Assembly (NCBI GenBank): GCA_001512765.1
Contig: LFSO01000019.1
Location: 154,878-218,402, forward strand
Source: Clostridiales bacterium DTU053
GTDB lineage: Bacteria; Bacillota; Clostridia; Oscillospirales; Acutalibacteraceae
Direction: 5' to 3'
DNA: 63,525 nt
Shown here: piece by piece, positions 40,295-48,835 of the stretch
Layout of the letters: the number at the start of each line of letters is the position of its first letter
Position numbering within the stretch: the first letter of the stretch is position 1
Made by a program: the position numbers and the translations under genes
The notes under the pieces: model-generated
What the model saw: only the letters and a program-made list of their open reading frames with translations
The model's database searches: none
Told to the model about the DNA's origin: nothing

Positions 40295-42796
40295 TTAGTC
40301 GTCGCTGTCGACGGTATGGATTTCTTTCTTTTCTTCGCCGCCCACCTTTTCAAAGACATACTCGCCGTCCTTGTAGCGGCACTCGTACTCGTTGTTCGCC
40401 TTGACCGCTCCCTCGAGAATCAGCTCTGAGAGCCTATCCTCAATCTTGGACTGAATTGTCCTCTTGAGCGGACGGGCGCCGTAGACCTCGTCAAAGCCTG
40501 CCTCGGCGATTTTCTCAATTACCTCGGGTGAGAAGCTGACTTTCACGCCGATTTCCTCGGCGATTCCCTTTACCTTGTCGAGCATCTTTGCGGCGATTTC
40601 TTTGATGTTTTCCTTTGTGAGGCGGGAGAATACGATGATGTCGTCGACTCTGTTTAAAAATTCGGGGCGGAATGTGTTTTTAAGCTCGCCCATTACAGCG
40701 TCTCTAATCTTCTCCTCGCTCATGCTGCTGTTGTCATACGCAAAGCCCAGACTGCCCTTTCTGTCGGTGATGAGCCTTGCGCCCACATTCGATGTCATGA
40801 TGATGACAGCGTTCTTAAAGCTGACTGTTCTGCCCTGAGCGTCGGTGAGTATGCCGTCGTCAAGGATTTGCAGCAGCATATTGAATACATCGGGGTGAGC
40901 CTTTTCTATCTCGTCAAAGAGCACGACGGAGTAGGGTCTGCGCCTGATTTTTTCGGTGAGCTGACCGCCCTCGTCATAGCCCACATATCCGGGAGGCGAA
41001 CCGACAAGGCGGGATACTGTGTGCTTTTCCATATACTCCGACATATCAAGGCGGATCATGGCGTTTTCGTCGCCGAAAATGGCCGCGGCAAGAGCCTTTG
41101 AAAGCTCTGTTTTACCAACGCCCGTAGGACCGAGGAAGATGAATGAGCCTATGGGACGCTTCGGGTCCTTAAGACCTACCCTGCCGCGCCTGATTGCCCT
41201 TGCGACAGCGGAAACCGCCTGCTCCTGACCCACAATGCGCTTGTGGAGCTCTTCCTCCAGCTTTAAGAGTCTTTCGCTTTCTTCAGTCGTCAGCTGCTGT
41301 ACCGGAACACCTGTCCAGGAGGCAACGATTTGAGCTATTTCTTCCGGAGTTACTTCGCCTGAGGCGTCTACTCTTCTCTCCTGCCATTTTGCCTTTTCAG
41401 CCTTGAGCTTTTCGGTAAGCTCCCTCTCCTCATCTCTGAGAGCTGCCGCGCGCTCAAAGTCCTGAGCGTTGACCGCTGCCGCCTTTTCTTCGCTTATTGT
41501 CTTGATTCTCTGCTCAAGCTCCTGAATGTCTGTGGGGGCGGTATGGGCGCGGAGCCTTACCTTTGAGGCTGCCTCGTCGATAAGGTCAATTGCCTTGTCG
41601 GGCAGGAATCTGTCGCCGATATATCTGACCGAGAGTTTGACTGCCGCGTCGATTGCCTCGTCTGTGATTTTTACCTTGTGGTGAGCCTCGAACTTATCTC
41701 TGATACCCTTGAGGATTTCAACGGTCTCCTCCTCTGAGGGCTCGCCCACCATTACGGGCTGGAACCTGCGCTCTAAAGCCGCGTCTTTTTCGATGTGCTT
41801 TCTGTACTCGTCAAGGGTTGTGGCGCCGATAACCTGCATCTCTCCCCTTGCCAAAGAGGGTTTGAGAATATTCGCGGCGTCGACGGCGCCCTCAGCGGAG
41901 CCCGCTCCCACAAGGGTGTGGAGCTCATCTATAAAGAGGATTACATTCTTGGAGTTAACAACCTCGTCAATGGCGTTTTTGATTCTCTCCTCAAAGTCGC
42001 CCCTGTACTTTGTGCCGGCGACCATGCCTGTAAGGTCAAGCGCGACGATTCGCTTATCCTTTAAAAGTTCGGGTACTTCTCCGGAAACAATCTTCAGCGC
42101 AAGGCCCTCGGCGATTGCGGTCTTGCCCACGCCCGGCTCGCCTATCAGAACGGGATTGTTCTTTGTGCGGCGGCTGAGAATCTGGATAACCCTTTCAATC
42201 TCCTTTTGTCTGCCGATAACGGGGTCGATGGCGCCTTCTTTAGCCAGAACGGTCAAATCCCTGCCGAACTGGTCAAGGGTGGGCGTCGACTGACCAGACT
42301 TTCTGAAGTCTGAGCCTGAAGAGCTCTGCCTGCCGCTGATGCCGTCCTTGGGAGCTGAGCCCATCATTGCCTTGTTGATGTCGTTTATAATGTCGTTAGG
42401 CGATACTCCCAGTTGAACAAGGAGGTTTGCGGCAAAGCTGCTTCCCTCGTGAACTATGGCAAGGAGCAGATGCTCGGTGCCCACAAGGGAGAGCCCCATT
42501 GACCTTGCGGCTGAGGCTGCAAGCTCTATGATATTCTTGCTCCTCGGGGTAAAGTCATTGGGAGTGAGCGAGGTGGGAATGCCCACGCCCACGCTCTTTT
42601 TAACCTGCTCTATCAAAACATCCGCTGTTATTCTGCGGTCCGAAAGCACTTTGGAGGCAATGGTGCCGCCCTCTTTCGCAAGACCTATGAGAATGTGCTC
42701 GCTTCCTATATATGTGTGTCCCAAATCCTCGGCTATCTGAACGGCGTGGTTTAAGGCTGTGTTAGCTTTTTCGGTAAAGCCTGTGAATTTGTACAT
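40295..42796 (-). CDS. clpC: ATP-dependent Clp protease ATP-binding subunit ClpC
   Basis: An 833-residue AAA+ unfoldase of the ClpC/MecB type. Two Clp_N repeats lie in the first 150 residues; the first AAA+ domain has GEPGVGKTAIAEG, a UVR-like coiled-coil insert (AAAVNAQDFERAAALRDEE) lies in the middle, and the second AAA+ domain has GPTGVGKTELSKALA. ClpC feeds substrates, including proteins carrying phospho-arginine, into ClpP, which is not in this window. It is the last gene of the ctsR operon, 21 bases after mcsB. Confidence 0.97.
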   Translation of the reverse strand: MYKFTGFTEKANTALNHAVQIAEDLGHTYIGSEHILIGLAKEGGTIASKVLSDRRITADVLIEQVKKSVGVGIPTSLTPNDFTPRSKNIIELAASAARSMGLSLVGTEHLLLAIVHEGSSFAANLLVQLGVSPNDIINDINKAMMGSAPKDGISGRQSSSGSDFRKSGQSTPTLDQFGRDLTVLAKEGAIDPVIGRQKEIERVIQILSRRTKNNPVLIGEPGVGKTAIAEGLALKIVSGEVPELLKDKRIVALDLTGMVAGTKYRGDFEERIKNAIDEVVNSKNVILFIDELHTLVGAGSAEGAVDAANILKPSLARGEMQVIGATTLDEYRKHIEKDAALERRFQPVMVGEPSEEETVEILKGIRDKFEAHHKVKITDEAIDAAVKLSVRYIGDRFLPDKAIDLIDEAASKVRLRAHTAPTDIQELEQRIKTISEEKAAAVNAQDFERAAALRDEERELTEKLKAEKAKWQERRVDASGEVTPEEIAQIVASWTGVPVQQLTTEESERLLKLEEELHKRIVGQEQAVSAVARAIRRGRVGLKDPKRPIGSFIFLGPTGVGKTELSKALAAAIFGDENAMIRLDMSEYMEKHTVSRLVGSPPGYVGYDEGGQLTEKIRRRPYSVVLFDEIEKAHPDVFNMLLQILDDGILTDAQGRTVSFKNAVIIMTSNVGARLITDRKGSLGFAYDNSSMSEEKIRDAVMGELKNTFRPEFLNRVDDIIVFSRLTKENIKEIAAKMLDKVKGIAEEIGVKVSFSPEVIEKIAEAGFDEVYGARPLKRTIQSKIEDRLSELILEGAVKANNEYECRYKDGEYVFEKVGGEEKKEIHTVDSDD

Positions 42797-42817
42797 ATGA
42801 CCAAGTCCTTTCTGCCT

Positions 42818-43846
42818 TTAGTTTATCCTGCCTGCCTCAAGGGCTTTTCTTACCCTTTCCGCCCTTATTTCGTCCCTTGTTGCGGGGTCTGCGTCGCTGT
42901 GAATGGATTCAATGAGATTTGCAGGCTGCATTGTTACAAACATTTCATTTATAAGTTCTGTTTTTACGGGCACCAAGTTTTCGGAGGCTCCAAGGCGTAC
43001 CCATGACAAAAGCTCCATAAGCTCCTTGCTGCTGAGAACCCTTGATGTAAGCAATATACCGTATGCTCTGCTGACCTTGTCTTGAATGTTGATGTCCTTT
43101 AAAAGCTCTTTTCTTGCCGCTCTCTCCTGAGTTGCGAGCTGCAAAGTGATGGATTTAAGGTTGTCGAGAGCCTCCTGCTCGGAAATGCCCAGAGATACCT
43201 GATTGCTGAGCTGATATATGTCGCCGCCGGGACTGGAGCCCTCTCCGTACGCGCCCCTGACAGTCAGACCCAGCTTAGATACGGCATTTGCGATTTTTTG
43301 AATCTTGGCAAGCTTTGAAAGGGCGGGCAGATGGAGCATTACGGATGCCCTCATGCCTGTGCCAAGGTTTGTGGGGCACTGAGTGAGATATCCGAAGTTT
43401 TCGTTAAAGGCGTATTTTAATCTCTCGTCAAGTATGTCGTCTATAAGGGAGGCTTTTTCATATGCTTCTTCAAGGGCAAGACCGCCCAGAATGACCTGGA
43501 GCCTGATATGGTCCTCTTCGCAAATCATAATGCTGACCGACTCGTCATCTGAAAGAAGCAGGGACCTTCCCTCGGATGAGCTTGCGAATTCGGGGCTGAT
43601 TAAATGCCTTTCGGCAAGAGCTACCGCGTTGGTTTTGGTAAGGTCCTTCATTTCGATGAACCTGAGATGCAGCGCGGGCACATCCTTAACGGCGTCTCGG
43701 ACCTCTCTGCCTACCTTTTCCTTGCCCGCGGTGTCAAGGCGGTGAGGGAAGGGATAGTCGGCAAGATTTCTGGCAAGCCTTATCCTTGTGCTGAGAACCA
43801 CATCGCCGTCTTTGCCGGTGTTGGAATACCATCTCTTATCTGCCAT
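42818..43846 (-). CDS. mcsB: Protein arginine kinase McsB
   Basis: A 342-residue phosphagen-kinase-fold enzyme that phosphorylates arginine side chains and so marks proteins for ClpC. STRIRLARNLADYPFP, CPTNLGTGMRASVMLHLP (catalytic Cys loop) and GSSPGGDIYQLSNQ are present. It overlaps mcsA by 11 bases, so translation is coupled; McsA is its activator. The matching eraser may be the YwlE-like fusion at 36443. The length is typical. Confidence 0.96.
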   Translation of the reverse strand: MADKRWYSNTGKDGDVVLSTRIRLARNLADYPFPHRLDTAGKEKVGREVRDAVKDVPALHLRFIEMKDLTKTNAVALAERHLISPEFASSSEGRSLLLSDDESVSIMICEEDHIRLQVILGGLALEEAYEKASLIDDILDERLKYAFNENFGYLTQCPTNLGTGMRASVMLHLPALSKLAKIQKIANAVSKLGLTVRGAYGEGSSPGGDIYQLSNQVSLGISEQEALDNLKSITLQLATQERAARKELLKDINIQDKVSRAYGILLTSRVLSSKELMELLSWVRLGASENLVPVKTELINEMFVTMQPANLIESIHSDADPATRDEIRAERVRKALEAGRIN

Positions 43847-44342
43847 CGTTACCAGCCTCCAATTCTCTGATTTCGTCCCTCAGCTGCGCGGCAAGCTCAA
43901 AGTTCTGCTCATCCACCGCTTTGTTAAGCCTCTTTTTAAGGTCTGAAATTCTTCTTGCCCTCTTAACCTCTTCATTAGCTCCTTTAGGCAGCTTGCCCTC
44001 GTGGTGGGTCTTGCCGTGCATTCTTCTGATTGAGGGCATGAGCCTGTCGTAAAAGAGAGTGTAGCAGTCCTGACAGCCGATTTTGCCGCTGCGGGCTATG
44101 TCGTTAAAGGTGGAGCCGCATTTTTCGCAGCGGATTACCCGATTGCTTATGGCGCTGACGGGCGCGTCGGCAAAGTAGCTGCCGAAAAGCTCGGACAAAC
44201 CAAAGCTGAAGTTTGTGAACATATCGTTATATCCAAGTTCCTGAGCGCAGTTCTGGCAAAGGTGCATTTCGGCCGTTTCGCCGTTGATTATCTGCGTAAT
44301 GTGAGTTGTTGCCTCTACCTTCTTGCAATGTTGACAAAGCAT
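43836..44342 (-). CDS. mcsA: McsA activator protein
   Basis: A 168-residue protein with zinc-binding CxxC pairs: MLCQHC, LCQNC, RCEKC and GCQDC, then a C-terminal UVR motif (KAVDEQNFELAAQLRDEIRELE). It activates McsB and binds metal. It starts one base after the ctsR stop and overlaps mcsB. Confidence 0.95.
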   Translation of the reverse strand: MLCQHCKKVEATTHITQIINGETAEMHLCQNCAQELGYNDMFTNFSFGLSELFGSYFADAPVSAISNRVIRCEKCGSTFNDIARSGKIGCQDCYTLFYDRLMPSIRRMHGKTHHEGKLPKGANEEVKRARRISDLKKRLNKAVDEQNFELAAQLRDEIRELEAGNDGR

Positions 44343-44807
44343 TTAAACTCCCCCTTTTAAATCTACCATAGAAAGCAAAAGCTGTTTGAAAACCCCCGCT
44401 CTTGCGTTGTGTCTCAAGTTTTTGGGAATGCCCTTGTAGGCGTTCTCGTTCACTGCCGCGAGCAAAAGGTCGCCGTACTGCTTGCTGATAATATAATTAT
44501 GAACCAAATTATTGATATGACTCCTTGCGGAGCCCTCGTCGATTTCATCGCCTATTGAATTTATAAGGTGCATTATGATTTCGTTGTCGGTTGCCTCGAC
44601 TCGGGTGATTTTGATGTAACCCTTGCCACCCCTGCGGCTTTCTACTATATAGCCGTGCTCCGGTGTAAAGCGTGAGCTGAGAACATAATTAATCTGGCTG
44701 GGCACGCAGCCAAGCTGTTCCGCCAGCTCGTTGCGCTGGATTTCCGCTATGCCCTCCGCTTCTAGCATATCAAGGAGGATTCTGTATATCATATTGCTCA
44801 TATTCAT
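44343..44807 (-). CDS. ctsR: Heat-shock repressor CtsR
   Basis: A 154-residue winged-helix repressor of clp genes. NELAEQLGCVPSQINYVLSSRFTPEHGYIVESRRGGKGYIKI is clear CtsR: helix-turn-helix followed by the RGGGG-type wing, here RRGGKG. The C-terminal four-helix part contains the McsB-responsive region. ATG at 44807 aligns best with known CtsR starts; ATG at 44816 is also possible after AAGGAAGGGG. It heads the operon and represses its own promoter through the heptads upstream. Confidence 0.95.
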   Translation of the reverse strand: MNMSNMIYRILLDMLEAEGIAEIQRNELAEQLGCVPSQINYVLSSRFTPEHGYIVESRRGGKGYIKITRVEATDNEIIMHLINSIGDEIDEGSARSHINNLVHNYIISKQYGDLLLAAVNENAYKGIPKNLRHNARAGVFKQLLLSMVDLKGGV

Positions 44808-44932
44808 TAGTCTCATCCCCTTCCTTTAACTTCTCTCTACCCCTTACATATCCACTAAAATATTTGACAAAATGCCGTAAAATAATCAGGAAAAGACATT
44901 TTTGACTTTGACTATCTTTTACCTTTGTTTAC

Positions 44933-44961
44933 AATATATCCTTTTAACGCAAAAAGGTCAA
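44933..44961 (-). promoter_or_regulatory. Sigma-A promoter of the ctsR operon
   Basis: On the minus strand TTGACC (44961-44956), a 17-base spacer and TATATT (44938-44933). The -35 is part of a CtsR heptad. Confidence 0.85.
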
Positions 44962-44979
44962 AGGTCAATAAAGGTCAAA
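44956..44979 (+). promoter_or_regulatory. CtsR operator heptads
   Basis: Three direct heptads: GGTCAAA (44956-44962), GGTCAAT (44963-44969) and, after AAA, GGTCAAA (44973-44979). The last two have the exact three-base CtsR spacing. They overlap and flank the -35. A weaker pair AGTCAAA-GTCAAA is read on the minus strand at 44901-44913, downstream of the start site. Confidence 0.9.
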
Positions 44980-45065
44980 TAGGGCTTTTACTTTTATTTA
45001 TCTGCCGTTTTCTTTTGTTTGCTTTTATTTTCTTTTAATTTCTTTAAAATTCTAACTTTTGACCA

Positions 45066-45095
45066 AACAAAAAGCTGCTGCCATTGGCAGCAGCT
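45066..45095 (-). terminator. Terminator of the dnaD-tmk operon
   Basis: On the minus strand AGCTGCTGCC-AAT-GGCAGCAGCT followed by TTTTGTTTGG. Confidence 0.85.
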
Positions 45096-45104
45096 AATCT
45101 TCTT

Positions 45105-45731
45105 TTATATACCGAGTAGAGAGTTTACTGCTTTGAGAATTTCCTCAAACACTACTTCAAGCTTCGGGGCTGAGTCAATGCGGACTATGTTTTCGTTCCT
45201 GCCGCTCTCATTGAGGATTTTTTCGATAAGAGCGAATTTTTCTCTGATGGCGTTTAGGGATTTAAGATTTTCAAAAATCTCAAGGGGCTGACCCATTCTG
45301 CCCTTGTTGATTCTTTCAAGGCAAAGCTCGGGGGGAGAATCAAACAAAAGGGCAAGGTCGGGAACTCTTATTTTCGGGCAGTTGAGGTTCATATCCATAA
45401 TCCAGCCCATTGTATCGCTGTCCGCCTGATACGCAAAGGAGGAATAATAATACCTGTCGCAGAGGATTATATTGCCTTCATTAATCAGCTCATCGAGTTC
45501 GCTGTTGTGGGCTATTCTGTCGGCAAGAAAGAGAGCCGCAAGCTCCTCCTGGGATGCCTTTTTGGCGCCGCCGAGGATTTCACGAATCAAAACCCCTGAG
45601 GGCCCCTTTGTGGGCTCCGCGGTGACGGACACCTTAAAGCCCTTACTTTCAAGGTATTCGGAAAGCATTTTTATAAATGTGGTTTTGCCCGTTCCGTCAA
45701 GGCCGTCAAAAACTATGAATTTGCCGGTCAT
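45105..45731 (-). CDS. tmk: Thymidylate kinase
   Basis: A 208-residue P-loop kinase making dTDP from dTMP. P-loop DGLDGTGKT (residues 9-17), DRYYYSSFAYQ dTMP-binding motif and a lid with INKGRMGQPLE. It follows rsmA with a two-base gap and is the last gene of the dnaD-dnaI-rsmA-tmk run. Confidence 0.95.
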   Translation of the reverse strand: MTGKFIVFDGLDGTGKTTFIKMLSEYLESKGFKVSVTAEPTKGPSGVLIREILGGAKKASQEELAALFLADRIAHNSELDELINEGNIILCDRYYYSSFAYQADSDTMGWIMDMNLNCPKIRVPDLALLFDSPPELCLERINKGRMGQPLEIFENLKSLNAIREKFALIEKILNESGRNENIVRIDSAPKLEVVFEEILKAVNSLLGI

Positions 45732-45733
45732 AA

Positions 45734-46612
45734 TTACTCCTTTATTTTAAGCTTATAAAGCGCGTTCGATATGCGCGCCAAATCTTCAAGGCTCAGAGCC
45801 TCGGCTCTGACGGCTTCGCTAATGCCGCAAGATTTTAAGATTTCTATAATATCCGATTTGTCAAAGCCCAGCGCGGATGACACGGAATTGGAAAGCGTCT
45901 TTCTTCTCTGCTCAAAGGCGGCTCTGACAAATGAAGTGAAAAACTTCATGCTCTCAACAGCTAAGGGAGGGGTTTCATAGGGCGTGAGCTTAATTACCGC
46001 GCTGTCAACTTTGGGGGCGGGGAAAAATGAGCCTGCCTTAACGCTAAAGAGCTTTTCCGCTTTGGCTCTGACAGCAACGGCTACGGTGACGGCTCCCGAA
46101 TCCCTGCTGCCCACCGCAGCGCAGAGCCTGTCCGCGGCTTCTTTTTGCACCATGAAGGTCAGAGCCTTAAAGGGCAGCTCAGACTCAAGAAGGCGCATTA
46201 TTACGGGGGAGGTTATATAGTAAGGGAGATTCGCGCAGACATAGATTTCGTTAATACCTCTTGAGTAAAACTCGTTTTCGATTATTCTTTGAAGGTCGGC
46301 CTTCAGAACATCATCGTTAATTATGCTGATGTTTGAGAAATCCTTTAGAGTTTCATCAAGTACGGGCAATAGCCTTTTGTCAAGCTCAATCGCCACAGTG
46401 TGCTTTGACCTTTTTGCAAGCTCTTTTGTCAGAACTCCAATGCCGGGTCCAATCTCCAATGCGCCCGCGTCCGGGTGAAGACCCGACAGCTCAGCCATTT
46501 TGGGGCAGACGGCGGGGTTAATAAGAAAGTTTTGCCCCAGAGCTTTTGAAAAGGTAAAACCGTGGCTGCTTAGCAGCGACTTTATATAGGACAGGTCCGT
46601 TAATTCTGCCAT
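45734..46612 (-). CDS. rsmA: 16S rRNA dimethyladenosine transferase
   Basis: A 292-residue KsgA/RsmA methyltransferase that dimethylates two adjacent adenines near the 3' end of 16S rRNA. KALGQNFLINP, SAM-binding EIGPGIGVLT, catalytic ANLPYYITSPV and FFPAPKVDSAVI are all present. It lies between the dnaI-type loader and tmk. Confidence 0.96.
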   Translation of the reverse strand: MAELTDLSYIKSLLSSHGFTFSKALGQNFLINPAVCPKMAELSGLHPDAGALEIGPGIGVLTKELAKRSKHTVAIELDKRLLPVLDETLKDFSNISIINDDVLKADLQRIIENEFYSRGINEIYVCANLPYYITSPVIMRLLESELPFKALTFMVQKEAADRLCAAVGSRDSGAVTVAVAVRAKAEKLFSVKAGSFFPAPKVDSAVIKLTPYETPPLAVESMKFFTSFVRAAFEQRRKTLSNSVSSALGFDKSDIIEILKSCGISEAVRAEALSLEDLARISNALYKLKIKE

Positions 46613-46623
46613 TTTGCCTCCGA

Positions 46624-47613
46624 TTACAAGGAATTTCTTTTAAGCTGCCTTATGTCCCGACCGCAGAATCTTAACAGCTGGTACTCGCCTATTATCCTTG
46701 ACGCTACGCGGGGGGAGTATTTTTCCTCAAGTTTTGCGATAGAGAGATTTGTGTTTATTATTGTTGGCAGCCCTGAAATCAGCCTTGTGTTGATGATATT
46801 GTAAATCTCAGCTACGGTGAACTGGGTGGAAAATTCTGTGCCCAAATCGTCTATAATCAACAGATCGCACTCAAGTAGAGTTTTCTCCGCCTCAAAGGAT
46901 TTATCCGCTGTTCTGCCGAATCTCTCGTTTTCAAGGCGGGACAAGAGATTATGGGCTGAGCCGTAAACCACGCCGTAGCCCTTCTTTATAGCCTCGCCGC
47001 CGATCGCGAGGGAGAGATGGGTTTTGCCAAGGCCCGTTTCGCCGTACATAAGAAGGCTCACAGAGTCCCTGCCGAAATCCTCGGCGTATTTTTTGCAGTA
47101 GTCGAAGATATATCCCATCTGCTTTCTGACGGTCATTCCGTCGCCGTTTAAGGGCGTGTCGGGGTAGTAATCGAGGGAGAAATCCTCAAAGCTCGAAAGC
47201 TTTAAAGGCGATGAGGCGCAAAGCTCCTCTGTGGCGTACTTTTTAAGGAGTTCCTTGTAACAGGAGCAGATTCTGCCGCCCGCAGTGCCAGTATCCTCGC
47301 AATTTTCGCAGGTATAATGTGGCTCAAGGTAATCAAGGGGCAGATTTGCCGACTTTAAGATGGTCTTTATATCATCCTGAATTTCAAGGTTTCTTTTTTT
47401 CAGCTTTTCTATGTACTCGGCGGCGTCGGCGCCCATGCCGATGACCTTTACAGCCTCATAGCCTGCCCTTGCCATTTCTCTTAGGAGGTCTTTAAGTTCG
47501 GGGTAGCGAAGAATAAGCTCGGAGCGGCGCTCGCTAAGCTCTGTTTCAGCCTTTCTGCGCCGTCTGTCCAGCTCTTCTTTTGCCTTTGTATAGACATTTT
47601 CGCTGTATGCCAT
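46624..47613 (-). CDS. Helicase loader, DnaC/DnaI-type AAA+ ATPase
   Basis: A 329-residue protein with coiled N-terminus, a zinc-binding cluster (YTCENCEDTGTAGGRICSCYKELL) and a C-terminal AAA+ domain: Walker A GETGLGKTHLS, Walker B LLIIDDLGTEF, sensor 1 PTIINTNLS, Arg finger SRIIGEY. In B. subtilis DnaI loads the replicative helicase with DnaD and DnaB. It shares a base with the preceding dnaD-like stop, indicating coupled translation. Confidence 0.92.
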   Translation of the reverse strand: MAYSENVYTKAKEELDRRRRKAETELSERRSELILRYPELKDLLREMARAGYEAVKVIGMGADAAEYIEKLKKRNLEIQDDIKTILKSANLPLDYLEPHYTCENCEDTGTAGGRICSCYKELLKKYATEELCASSPLKLSSFEDFSLDYYPDTPLNGDGMTVRKQMGYIFDYCKKYAEDFGRDSVSLLMYGETGLGKTHLSLAIGGEAIKKGYGVVYGSAHNLLSRLENERFGRTADKSFEAEKTLLECDLLIIDDLGTEFSTQFTVAEIYNIINTRLISGLPTIINTNLSIAKLEEKYSPRVASRIIGEYQLLRFCGRDIRQLKRNSL

Positions 47614-48641
47614 TACTTAGCACCCCTTTTCGTGTAAATGGGAGGCTCGAATGCCGACTTTTCCGCCTGCTCGATATCGTATGAGGTCTTAGCGTCGCTG
47701 AGCTTTGTTACCTTAGGAATTTTGTCCAGCTTTTCTATATCCTCAACGGTCTTAACGCCGCTTTCGTACCAGTTCTTTATAATGCCGTTCATGTAGTTCA
47801 TATTGAGCTGACCTGTGCGCTCGGCAGCCTTTTCATAGGCTATGCAGATCATCTCAAGTGGGAATTTCCACTTGTTGTGCCATGTGTCAAGATACCTTTG
47901 CTGGGTGGTTGTTGGGCGGGGGCTGGTAATGCCCGCAAAGGCGGCAAATTCCTTCCACAGCTTATCTGTGTTCTCAAGGGCGGCAAGCTGCTCTACAGCC
48001 TTTTCGAAGGTGTCTATGCCCCGTTCAGCCCAGTTCTTGCCCATTGTCTGTATGTAGTTTATATTGCCCTGTCTGCCCGTTGACCTTGCGTACTCGCATA
48101 TCATAAGGATTACTGAAACGGGCAAGGCGTAGTGGTCATGAAGCATAACGAGAGCCGCCTGCGCTGAGTAGCCGATTGTTCTGCCGAGTATCTGCTGGGC
48201 TTCGTTAAGCAGCGCCCTTATCTCCTCCGACTCCTCTACCCTCATGGCTATCTGCTCTTGTGTGGGTTTCAGAACGGGCAGGTCGGGGAGGTTTTTTTCG
48301 CTCTCGTGAATTTGAGCGGGCTCCTTCTTTGCGGGAGCGGGGGTTATCTCTTTTATTTCGGTTTTTTCTTCGGGCTTTGCATTTTCGGCGGCTGCGTTTT
48401 CTTTGCCGTCCTCAATAAGCAGACCGCATTCAAGCCAGTATTGAAGGGCGTCTTTTACATCCGCCGCGGAAATGCCGATTGCCTTTGACATTTTCTCTAT
48501 ATCAATCGGCTCGCAGGAATGCCTGTAAATCCATAACAGAGCCTTAAGCTGAGCCGAACCGGCAAGCTTAATATGCCTGTCCACAACCGCGGCAGGCACA
48601 GCAAATACGCTGTTAAATTCCTTTGGATTGATTGAGTACAT
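47613..48641 (-). CDS. DnaD/DnaB-domain replication initiation protein
   Basis: A 342-residue primosome protein with an N-terminal winged-helix region (SMSKAIGISAADVKDALQYWLECGLL-like context split here by a linker) and two C-terminal DnaD-type repeats: YARSTGRQGNINYIQTMGKN and YEKAAERTGQLNMNYMNGII, each followed by W.E.G..T. An Ala/Glu/Lys/Pro linker lies near 85-125. It leads the four-gene operon and overlaps the helicase-loader gene. Confidence 0.9.
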   Translation of the reverse strand: MYSINPKEFNSVFAVPAAVVDRHIKLAGSAQLKALLWIYRHSCEPIDIEKMSKAIGISAADVKDALQYWLECGLLIEDGKENAAAENAKPEEKTEIKEITPAPAKKEPAQIHESEKNLPDLPVLKPTQEQIAMRVEESEEIRALLNEAQQILGRTIGYSAQAALVMLHDHYALPVSVILMICEYARSTGRQGNINYIQTMGKNWAERGIDTFEKAVEQLAALENTDKLWKEFAAFAGITSPRPTTTQQRYLDTWHNKWKFPLEMICIAYEKAAERTGQLNMNYMNGIIKNWYESGVKTVEDIEKLDKIPKVTKLSDAKTSYDIEQAEKSAFEPPIYTKRGAK

Positions 48642-48786
48642 TTCCGACCTCCGGCATTCAGCTAAGGTTCTGATTCTTTACTATAATAACAAAAGTCCAC
48701 ATAAAATAAAAGCCAAATATTTCTTGGGCGATAAATTTATATGTACAAGCCTAATATTTAAGAACAAAGGAGTTTAAAGGGGCAAA

Positions 48787-48818
48787 TAAAAGCTGAGGGC
48801 TAATGCTCTCAGCTTTTG
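48787..48818 (-). terminator. Terminator after ackA
   Basis: AAAGCTGAGGGC-TAAT-GCTCTCAGCTTT (one G-U), followed on the minus strand by TATTTGCC. Confidence 0.7.
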
Positions 48819-48835
48819 TATTTATTGAACTTAGT

